Assembly: GCF_040219335.1 (NCBI RefSeq)
Contig: NZ_JAVJSQ010000004.1
Location: 1 to 64,000 of the forward strand
DNA length: 64,000 nucleotides
Direction: 5' to 3'
Source of the DNA: Gimesia sp.
GTDB taxonomy: Bacteria; Planctomycetota; Planctomycetia; Planctomycetales; Planctomycetaceae
Part shown: one piece after another, positions 9,201 to 16,188 of the stretch
Layout of the letters: every line of letters starts with the position of its first letter
How positions within the stretch are numbered: the stretch's first letter is position 1
The notes under the pieces: model-generated
Seen by the model: only the letters and a program-made list of their open reading frames with translations
Told to the model about the DNA's origin: nothing
The model's database searches: none
Made by a program: the position numbers and the translations under genes

Positions 9201-9448
9201 ACCGCCACCGGTTCCTGCACCAGGTCATACTGCAGGCGCTCCTCGTTCGGCCAGGCGACCTGGTGCCGTGGCAACTGACGTGTCCAGCTCCGCTTGAGGT
9301 CCACGGGCAGGGTTTCAGTGGTGACGGCGGTCCGTTCCGGATTCCCCCGCCACATCGGCCAGTCGGCTGCGGACAGAGTTGAAATACAGAGCATAAACAA
9401 TACGGCACAGAATGTGCCACGGACAACGGTTTGATATCGAGCGAGCAT
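6137..9448 (-). CDS. Exported PQQ-like beta-propeller protein with inserted Rossmann (methyltransferase-like) domain
   Basis: 1,103 residues. Residues 1-27 are a signal peptide ending TLSAA, followed by DWPMWRGNPERT, the usual opening of planctomycete PQQ-propeller proteins. Propeller repeats (for example AFDANTGDVLWRYET, CLNLPDGKLRWKI) cover about 30-500. Residues ~510-655 are different: PGYVVLLGLGHESL, NVRLIVVEDDAA and VIQADPDTFQLP match the glycine loop, acidic strand-2 end and strand-4 region of a SAM-methyltransferase-type Rossmann fold. Propeller repeats resume at ~690 (ALDAYTGRLLWNF) and continue to ~1,050. No haem c motif is seen. Probably periplasmic; whether it binds PQQ or SAM is unproven. 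Confidence 0.8.
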   Translation of the reverse strand: MLARYQTVVRGTFCAVLFMLCISTLSAADWPMWRGNPERTAVTTETLPVDLKRSWTRQLPRHQVAWPNEERLQYDLVQEPVAVGDRILLGSPLDGNLSAFDANTGDVLWRYETNGPIRFAPVVVEDNVLFGSDDGYLYCLNLPDGKLRWKITGAPETHPRRWHLGNDRLISYWPVRGAPVVKDGVAFFGAGIWPSMGTYLSAVDIETGKRKWINQRIQFLKNVRIDHNYLQEAGLSPQGYCLIADGMLVVPNGRSMPARIDPETGKMYYYVQGYRNGDSRVTAAGEVLLVGHSGVVNLSDGREVGNRWVEAGKNAPESWSTPKRDLFEGPFNAYKMMPGCSYRATYDEGISYGVEKGVIYAYDLSKAKKGQYEKKLGAQTLNPGKWEAPLLWKLDTKLGKGVTHSVIKAGKTLYGHVGATLFAAEIAADGKSAKLVWKEKLNDTVGSLIAANQRLIVSCLNGELHCFQAKSQKHKWHQLAHVPLPKIPEEVTHAAFEYLDASSIKAGVANSVKPGYVVLLGLGHESLPEAILQVANVRLIVVEDDAAMVSRLRNKFQNVDGYGRNIQVIQADPDTFQLPHYLADLIIDQSPAAQSAIAAKERLNVVRPYGGVACLTVNEENRTVIQQVIDGLDTQHWDVKQRQDKVFLMRVGALPGSSDWTHECSDGARSYFSRDKLVKAPLGILWYGDGPGHGFHKFKDYGRGVKPQVAGGRLVAFDDRAKRLTALDAYTGRLLWNFDTGTSIVRFATLPDAVIVGRNSECVILNPADGSIVQTLSCQLDPALQGEPGVVDVRVSDPLILIAVGYDLPKGSSHPAIESGLWDAKTIVAFDRKTGKQLWSTSAIERFNIHSIVIGEGLVYCTDSIAPLKADHLMRRGTAPETFTSTVLALDAADGTVKWKYDRQYGHRVMTGRGPLAIRPYDDWSAYSYQSKFLYTGKLKEMQAINAATGEIVWEKPIGMQPLMLYDDSFINQAGIKYDLLTGEQLSTSPLFKRSGCNYTVGNQNLLFLRNNCATYVDMDQNKEFSLRNLRSGCSNSLVAADGLLSVPCFSTGCICNYPLQTSFAMVHQPEVSQWTTDDPIDVKALRDEQTSLTPPISLKPAK

Positions 9449-9658
9449 AAGTTCTTTTCACTGGCAGGAAGTTGGTGGGAGGAATGATTTCAGAGTGCTA
9501 CATGCGTTTCTAACACCAGTATGTCCAGGATTCCCCGGATAGCGTTACCTGGAACTGCTTCCGACACAAATCAAAGTCATTGTAACCGCAGCCCTCCCCA
9601 CTATGTCCAACGCGGGGCGATTTTTTGAGAATTTTCCCTGTAAGCTACAGCCGAGAAG
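9449..9658. other. Upstream region of the PQQ gene, no other feature seen
   Basis: About 210 bases between the PQQ gene start and the hairpin at 9659. It should hold the PQQ-gene promoter, but I could not pick convincing -35/-10 boxes. The region 9449-10153 is gene-poor overall. Confidence 0.3.
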
Positions 9659-9690
9659 GGCTTCACAGACCGCGTTTGGACTGTGAAGCC
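9659..9690. repeat. 10-bp perfect inverted repeat
   Basis: GGCTTCACAG (9659-9668) and CTGTGAAGCC (9681-9690) are exact inverted copies around a 12-base centre. There is no U-tract on either side, so it is not an obvious terminator. It lies at the 3' end of the integrase-like remnant and may be part of an old element or a protein-binding site. Confidence 0.45.
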
Positions 9691-9880
9691 GTCCCTCAGG
9701 TGGGGTTTGGCTTCTTCGGCTTCAAGGTCGAGCTGGGCTTTAGTTGCCCGCCAAGCGGCTTCAGCCTACTTCCTGGCCTCGCGATCGCTCTTCCCGCTAC
9801 CGCCGTCGAAGCGGTACTTCTTGCCGAGATAGACGACCCGCCACTTGTTGCGGGCGGCATCCCATATCAAACGGTAAGTC
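9690..9880 (-). pseudogene. Remnant of the N-terminal region of a site-specific integrase
   Basis: On the minus strand one frame reads [20 protein letters not shown], then [16 protein letters not shown], an in-frame TAG, and AEAAWRATKAQLDLEAEEAK followed by PHLRDGF. This pattern (basic patch, short beta hairpin with [12 protein letters not shown] turn, then an acidic helix ending in KPH) is what I know from the arm-binding N-terminus of planctomycete phage-type integrases. The start codon is missing, a stop interrupts it, and no catalytic R-HxxR-Y domain follows. It sits about 310 bases from tRNA-Arg, a classic integration target. The assignment rests on pattern memory only. Confidence 0.45.
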
Positions 9881-10153
9881 AACTAAATAGCTGCGACCAT
9901 CATTTCTCATGCTACACAACGCGGCCACAAGCACACTTACCCATCAAGCTGCCTCAGGGGCCCTCTGGCTGTATATTAGCTTTGCAGACATACAACTCTC
10001 GTCAGGAGTTTCGAGGCTGAATAAGGCGATTCTGAGCAGCCTGGAGCACAGAAAGCGTTACGTTCTATAACAGCCATTGGGAGGCAATTAAAAAGATCAA
10101 ATTAGGTACACTTTTAAAATGGACTATTCAGGTACAATTCAGGCAAAAACAAA

Positions 10154-10184
10154 AAGGCCATAAGTGACTGACACTTATGGCCTT
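10154..10184 (-). terminator. Terminator of the tRNA-Arg gene
   Basis: A perfect 13-bp stem (AAGGCCATAAGTG with its inverse) and a 5-base loop, followed on the minus strand by TTTTTGTTTTTG. It begins six bases beyond the tRNA 3' end, so it terminates the tRNA transcript. Confidence 0.85.
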
Positions 10185-10189
10185 ATATG

Positions 10190-10263
<74 letters not shown>

Positions 10264-10278
10264 CTGTGTTTCTCTATG

Positions 10279-10314
10279 GACCCCATTTCGGGCGAATGAG
10301 TTCGCACCGGGGTC
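10279..10314 (-). terminator. Candidate hairpin after the ceramidase-like gene
   Basis: GACCCC/GGGGTC outer arms and GCGAA/TTCGC inner arms form a compact interrupted hairpin between the end of the ceramidase-like gene and the tRNA. No clear U-tract follows, so termination is only a possibility. Confidence 0.3.
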
Positions 10315-10471
10315 GCGGAAGCGGTGCTGGATTCTAACGGGAAAGTGCTTTTCGGCTCAATACTTACAACACACAATGCAGGCCCCGAATTCAAAAAAAT
10401 CCGGGTTTCCGGCTGCGGATAATCCATTTTGAGCCTCCGGCCAGCAGCACGATCCCTGTTTTCGCCGCGAT

Positions 10472-11857
10472 TCACTCTGCCTGCTGCACCAGTTCGTGAA
10501 TGCGCTTGATCAGAATATCTTCGGTTCCTTTCGCCCAGCGGCCCGGCTGATTGTAGTAGATCATCGAGAAATCAACCTCGTAACCGCCTTCATCCCGCAT
10601 CCGCTCTGACGCGACGTAGCCAAACACGTCGTTGGCGTAAGCAGTCACCCAGACGGCATCACTTTTGAGTTCCCGCTTGAGCCGCAACGCGTAGTCCACC
10701 ACCACTTCGCCTCCCAGGAAGACCATCGTGAACTGCCGACCGAACTTCCAGACCTGCACGGGAGCAGGGTAGCTCGTCGGCAGTTTCCCCTCTTTCTCGA
10801 AGTGCTTGAGCATGTTAGCCCCGTGCTGTCTGACCTGCGGCCGCTGATGATCGAGGGCCGTTTCCAGTTCCTGTTTTGAAGGGGGCTCGAAAGGCAGATC
10901 CGCCTTGCCATAAGCGGTTTCCAGCGGGGCCGTAATGGGTTGCGTCTCTTGTTTCAGCAGTCGGGCAACTTCCACCGCGATCGCCCGGCCATGACCGATA
11001 GCCAGATCTTTCGCTACATCCTTCTTGCCCCGGATCGGGTTCTGATCGGCTCCACAACCGATCGTGCAGACAGCGACAATCTCCCCCTGTTGTTCTTCAA
11101 TATAACGGGCGGCATAGCCGGCCCAGTCGCCGTTGAGACAATTGTAATCGCTGCCGAACGTGGTGCAGTGACAGGCATAGTTAAATACCAGTCCCCGAAG
11201 TCGTCCGTTGCCATCAGTCACCTTCAATACCGGCAGACTGTGGTCGACGGGCCCCTCCGGATTGACACCGAACCCGGTCCACTTGCCGTTCTTCAGCACC
11301 CGCCGGTTCTGGGCAAAGCCAACTTCACCAGTGACCAGAGCCATCGTTCCTGGCTTGAGATCTTCAATCGCAGTGCCGACGGTCTTTACAATCCGCGCTT
11401 CGACCTGGGTCCAGTACTTCTGTGATGCATTCCGCTGCGCCTCGGTCAGCGGAGTAGAGAAGATATTTGACAAGCCCTCCACCGGATGCGGAGCGGTATG
11501 GGAATGCGTGCTGCAGATCACCAGTTGATCGCGGTCCAGTCCGTACTTCTCTTTGACCGTCTTCGCAATCCGGTCGGTAAACGTACCGGCGAAGCCGATG
11601 GAATCGAGTGAGACCAGCGCACAGACTTTTTTCTCAGGCGATCGAATCGCGATGGCCCGCACATACAGGGGCTCATCCACGTTCTCGTAAACCGTATCCC
11701 GATTGCCGTACCCGGAGAGCCGTAACGGGACCTCGGGGGTGATTTCGGTCTTCGCGAAACCATAAGCATAACCAGCGTCCGCAGCACGGAGTGTGCCACC
11801 ACTCAGGCAGCAGACACACAACACAACAGACAGAAATTTCAAACCACAGGCAACCAT
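10472..11857 (-). CDS. Secreted neutral/alkaline ceramidase-like hydrolase (copy 1)
   Basis: 461 residues from the ATG preceded by GGGAGA; an upstream in-frame extension of 45 residues lacks export character and was rejected. Residues 1-25 are a signal peptide (LKFLSVVLCVCCLSGGTLRAA). The N-terminal neutral-ceramidase domain (PF04734) shows ITPEVPLRLSGYGNRD, the zinc motif STHSHTAPHP and FNYACHCTTFG. At the position where true ceramidases have the Ser nucleophile (GDMSPN type) this protein has GCGADQNPI, so the zinc site seems kept but the serine is not. It is shorter than true ceramidases (about 650 residues). The substrate is unknown. A paralogue lies at 28024-29454. Confidence 0.8.
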   Translation of the reverse strand: MVACGLKFLSVVLCVCCLSGGTLRAADAGYAYGFAKTEITPEVPLRLSGYGNRDTVYENVDEPLYVRAIAIRSPEKKVCALVSLDSIGFAGTFTDRIAKTVKEKYGLDRDQLVICSTHSHTAPHPVEGLSNIFSTPLTEAQRNASQKYWTQVEARIVKTVGTAIEDLKPGTMALVTGEVGFAQNRRVLKNGKWTGFGVNPEGPVDHSLPVLKVTDGNGRLRGLVFNYACHCTTFGSDYNCLNGDWAGYAARYIEEQQGEIVAVCTIGCGADQNPIRGKKDVAKDLAIGHGRAIAVEVARLLKQETQPITAPLETAYGKADLPFEPPSKQELETALDHQRPQVRQHGANMLKHFEKEGKLPTSYPAPVQVWKFGRQFTMVFLGGEVVVDYALRLKRELKSDAVWVTAYANDVFGYVASERMRDEGGYEVDFSMIYYNQPGRWAKGTEDILIKRIHELVQQAE

Positions 11858-11988
11858 CGCATTCTCCCAAAAGCAGAGACAGGCGGAAATTAAACATAAT
11901 CCATTCTCCTGATTATGCCATATCTCGCCAGCGATGGAAACCAGCAACCCGCGGTCAGGGAAAGCAGCCTCTTCTGAATTGAAAAAAC

Positions 11989-12048
11989 ACAAAGCCCATT
12001 GATCGACTGCTGTCGCGCCAGTAACACAATCGGATCAACGGGCTTTGT
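11989..12048 (-). terminator. Long hairpin with T-run in a divergent promoter region
   Basis: ACAAAGCCCATTGATC (11989-12004) pairs with GATCAACGGGCTTTGT (12033-12048) with one G-U pair around a 28-base loop. On the minus strand it is followed by GTTTTTTC, as in an intrinsic terminator. It lies upstream of the ceramidase-like gene on that gene's strand, so it may insulate it or act as a leader structure. The rest of the 11858-12292 gap shows nothing further. Confidence 0.45.
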
Positions 12049-12292
12049 TACTGTTTAAGAGCTGAATTACTCCGATTTTTGTCTCTCACTTTTGAAAAAA
12101 CAAAACCTCGTTAAATGAATTCTCCGTGAGTTTTCCAGGATCGGCTTGCACATCACCCTGTTTCTGTTTATCACAACGATTCACAAATATCGTAGTGGAT
12201 AAATTTGAAGCGATTGAATAGGCTGGCCTGCACATATAGCAGTTCCTGCCCGGGACAAGCGCCCTTTCATATCCTTCCGGGAGAGATCATAA

Positions 12293-13239
12293 ATGCCAGA
12301 AATCGTCGTCACCTGTCCGCACTGTCAGGCTAAAGCTAAACTCAAAAGCACCAAAATGCTGGGGAAGAAAGTCAACTGCCGCAGTTGCGAAACCCCCTAT
12401 GTGCTCAAAGCCGATGGCCAGCAGAAAAAGGCCAGAGCCGCGTCCGCAGATGAGTTCGATGATTTCGACGAAGAATTTGACAGTGCCGCCGTAGCCCGCG
12501 CCCGCCGCGCACGCAAAAGAAAGGGAAGTCCAGCAGCAGCGCCGGCACAACGAAGGCCAAATCCAAGAGTAAAAAATCGGAACAGGAAAAGTCACAACCT
12601 CCCGTCCTGCTGTTAGTCGGCGGCAGTATCCTGGGGCTCGCCCTGACCGGCGGTGTGATCTATTTCATGGTGACCGCTGGAAGTTCGCTGAGTGCTCAGA
12701 ATGCGGCACAGAATCAGCAGGCAGGTCCCGTCAAGTATGCGACCTTCCATCCGGAAGTCGGCGACTTCGGCTGCGAATATCCCGATAACTGGAATGTCAA
12801 AAGCGGAGGCGGGCAGGGGGGCGTCCAGAGCTGGGCCAGGTTCAGTTCCCCCGATGAAAGCGCCACGATTTCGGTACGCGGCAACATGACCGGCGGCGCC
12901 CTCGGTGGTGCCGGCCTGGCGATGATACAAGGCGCAGATTCCGACGAAATCGAACCGCCGGTCGTCGGCATTCATCGCCTGATGAAGATCAAACTGGCGG
13001 ACGACTATCCCAATTACGAAGAAATCGGCGACTACCAGTTACTGGAGACCAAAATGGGCGATGCTTGTCAGTCCGTCTTCACCACCAAATCACTGCTGGG
13101 AGGCACACAGCGCGGCTACCGGGTGACCCTGCTCACCGGACGGGTGCAGTTCAATATGATCTGCCTCTGTCCCGACGGTCAGTTCGATCAGTTAACGCCA
13201 ATCTTCACCCAGGTGATCAATACGATTCACGAAAAGTAA
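12293..13239 (+). pseudogene. Zinc-ribbon single-pass membrane protein, interrupted by a -1 frameshift
   Basis: The first frame (12293-12616) gives a zinc ribbon (VTCPHCQ, NCRSC), an acidic stretch DDFDEEFD and a basic run RARRARKRK. It then degenerates to a stop. The -1 frame from about 12523 continues sensibly: KSSSSAGTTKAKSKSKK, a membrane helix (LLLVGGSILGLALTGGVIYF) and a 180-residue extracytoplasmic domain to 13239. The switch point is AGAAAGGGAAG at 12519-12529. One missing G would explain it, or the ribosome could slip back on A-AAG. The ribosome site GGGAGAG precedes the ATG. Intact relatives would be a ribbon-linker-TM-domain protein. The neighbour 13263-14294 also starts with such a ribbon. 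Confidence 0.7.
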
Positions 13240-13262
13240 CCACATCGAAAGAATCTGTCAGT

Positions 13263-14294
13263 TTAACCCCACGACCAGGCGAACTGGTTCTTGAAGTGGT
13301 GGTAATACAGGCCGATCATTCGTAACGCCACCAGCTCGACGTAGATCATCACGCCTCGCATCAGAAACAGGCCCATGATTCCCCATTCGATGTTCGCGAA
13401 GGTCAAGCCCAGCTGCAACCCCGCCACGAAGAACATCCCGGTAGCGGTAAAGAAGTAAGCGGGCATCGATTTGAAAATCGTCAGGACCATCAGGTCAAGA
13501 CGGAAGACCGATTCCACACCACCAACGGCCACACACAGCGCCAGAATCGGCCAGAAGAACACGCCCATACAATACAGAAACATGAACATGCTCAGGTGAA
13601 ACGCGGGCAGGTTGTCACCAATGGTCTCCATTCCGAACAGATACAGTCCTGCATCCGCAATGATCTCAGGATTGAGGAAGAAGATCACTCCTACATAGGC
13701 ATAAGCCGGAAAATGCACCAGGAACCAGGTGAAAATCCACTTGATCATCGGGATAAAAAAGCCCTCTTCGGGGCTTAACTCCGGCAGATGTTTCTCGCCG
13801 GCAGCCGCTTCATAAATCACGCAGAAGCGATAATGGCTGTACCAGCCCCGGATGATGATCAGCCCGATAAATCCCAGCGTGCCGGCGAAAGGTAATAATG
13901 AGAAACAGAGCCCCATCCCCAGCCAGAGCAGCATAAAGATAAACAGGTTGGAGGGATCGAGCAGCATCAGGAACGTCGCCTGCAGATCCTCGACGTAGTT
14001 ATTCTCTTTCTTCCGCGTGACGGGACCGTCTTCATCACCGTCATACTTCTCGGCCTTAACCATCGGCTTGCGTCGCACCGGTCGGCGAATCGTTTTGGAC
14101 TTCGCTTCCAGTTCCACCGCATCGTCCAGCAGGCTGGAAAAGTCATTCTCGGCGTAGTCTTCGTCCTGTATTGATTCCAGCGTGGGAATCGCCACGGTTT
14201 CGCCACACTCCTTACAGCGCAGCTTTTTACCGGCGGCTTCCTCTTTGACTTTATAATTCTTCGCACAGACAGGGCAGCTGACTTGAATTGACAT
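13263..14294 (-). CDS. Zinc-ribbon multi-pass membrane protein of unknown function
   Basis: 343 residues. The N-terminus is a compact zinc ribbon (SCPVCAKNYKV and LRCKECGETVAIP, residues 6-35) of the kind found at the start of many planctomycete membrane proteins. A charged linker follows to residue ~110. Five or six hydrophobic helices come next (FIFMLLWLGMGLCFSLLPF, FTWFLVHFPAYAYVGVIFFL, FFWPILALCVAVGG and others). No enzyme motif is visible. The start ATG has AGGATGAG upstream. It converges with the frameshifted ribbon protein; the two stop codons are about 25 bases apart. The function is unknown. Confidence 0.75.
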   Translation of the reverse strand: MSIQVSCPVCAKNYKVKEEAAGKKLRCKECGETVAIPTLESIQDEDYAENDFSSLLDDAVELEAKSKTIRRPVRRKPMVKAEKYDGDEDGPVTRKKENNYVEDLQATFLMLLDPSNLFIFMLLWLGMGLCFSLLPFAGTLGFIGLIIIRGWYSHYRFCVIYEAAAGEKHLPELSPEEGFFIPMIKWIFTWFLVHFPAYAYVGVIFFLNPEIIADAGLYLFGMETIGDNLPAFHLSMFMFLYCMGVFFWPILALCVAVGGVESVFRLDLMVLTIFKSMPAYFFTATGMFFVAGLQLGLTFANIEWGIMGLFLMRGVMIYVELVALRMIGLYYHHFKNQFAWSWG

Positions 14295-14702
14295 GGAACG
14301 GACTCATCCTGAAGAACAAACGGCGCTGGGAAAACAGTCTTGTCTTGAGTCTGACAACGCGAACGATCCGACCCAGGATCAAATGAAACTGTTTTTTTTT
14401 GTTCACTCTCAGCATAACGCCTTTCACCTGATTTCGCGAGCGTTTTCTGTGGAATGTTCAGCCCGCCCCAAATCGCTTCTCCAACTATTCACACTTCGGC
14501 CATCGAATATTTAAACAACGCTGTTAAAAACCTGGCCAGACCTGCTTCGAGCACAGCGAACAAATAAACTCGCGGCCTGCTTAGAGAAGCTTTTTCCAGC
14601 CAGACGCTGCGCCCACATAGTAAAACGCCCACCGTTTTACCCACCACGACAACCCGCTACCTGTTACGTACCCTCTCAATTCAAACCCCAGGAGACCCGA
14701 TC
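14295..14702. other. Divergent upstream region, no gene
   Basis: About 400 bases between the divergent ribbon protein and pseudopilin genes. It contains a T8 run (near 14394) and low-complexity AT stretches and should hold both promoters. No gene, tRNA or convincing hairpin is seen. Confidence 0.4.
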
Positions 14703-15587
<885 letters not shown>

Positions 15588-15688
15588 GCATCTGACCACG
15601 ATTCCCATTCGCTCCGGTGTGTTGTCCCGACAGGCGACACACCGGAGACATTCCACATTCTCCCCACTTTAAGAGACAGACTACGTCC

Positions 15689-15979
15689 ATGAAATTAATC
15701 GCCCTCTGTTTACTGACACTCACCCTAATCGGCTGTAGTGGCGGAGCCTCGACGACTCCAGAAGTCAGCCCCGGTCTCACACAGGATCAGCTGGTCCCCA
15801 CGCTTCAGAAAATCGCCGAAACCGGCCAGTACGACGCCGTCCTGCAGGACCTGACCGTCGGCCTGGAAAACGCCGGCCACATGGAACAGGCCGTCACCGT
15901 CCAGCGGTTTAACGAACTCTCCAACCCGGAAGACATCAAAAAACTGGCCGCACAGGTCGTGGAGACGATCAAAAAGTAA
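15689..15979 (+). CDS. Small lipoprotein paired with the pseudopilin
   Basis: 96 residues from the ATG at 15689 (AAGAGA upstream); an upstream extension would destroy the signal and was rejected. MKLIALCLLTLTLIGCSGG is a lipoprotein signal with lipobox LIGC, so the mature protein starts at Cys16. The remainder is short, helical and polar (VPTLQKIAETGQYDAVLQ) and ends VVETIKK. There is no recognisable enzyme motif. Its position directly after a DUF1559 gene suggests a shared function at the cell surface. Confidence 0.8.
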   Translation: MKLIALCLLTLTLIGCSGGASTTPEVSPGLTQDQLVPTLQKIAETGQYDAVLQDLTVGLENAGHMEQAVTVQRFNELSNPEDIKKLAAQVVETIKK

Positions 15980-16091
15980 AGCTGCAGGGAAGCAGGCTGG
16001 AAATTCTAGTCTGCTTCCGCCTATCTTCTTGAATCGTGTCTGCGCACCATTCAATACTCCACTCCAGCTATCAATTCATGAGGATTGTGAA

Positions 16092-16136
16092 ATTGAAACA
16101 AAAGGTTTCATATTGAAACTCTGTACGGTATAAACA
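16092..16136 (+). promoter_or_regulatory. Repeat-rich promoter region of the SUKH/ankyrin gene
   Basis: ATTGAAAC occurs at 16092-16099 and again at 16112-16119, exactly 20 bases (two helical turns) apart. An inverted copy (GTTTCAT) lies between them, which looks like an operator. GGTATAAACA follows at 16127-16136, probably holding the -10 box. The same decamer starts 62 bases before the next gene too. Confidence 0.4.
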
Positions 16137-16188
16137 AGAGCACTATTCATTTCCCCGGTTACCTGCAGCCAACTCCGGAACCAGTGCC

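Noticed and set aside
9625-10020. 131-residue plus-strand frame in the gap before the tRNA
   Set aside because: Pro/Ser-rich with no ribosome site; the minus strand in the same place reads as an integrase remnant instead.
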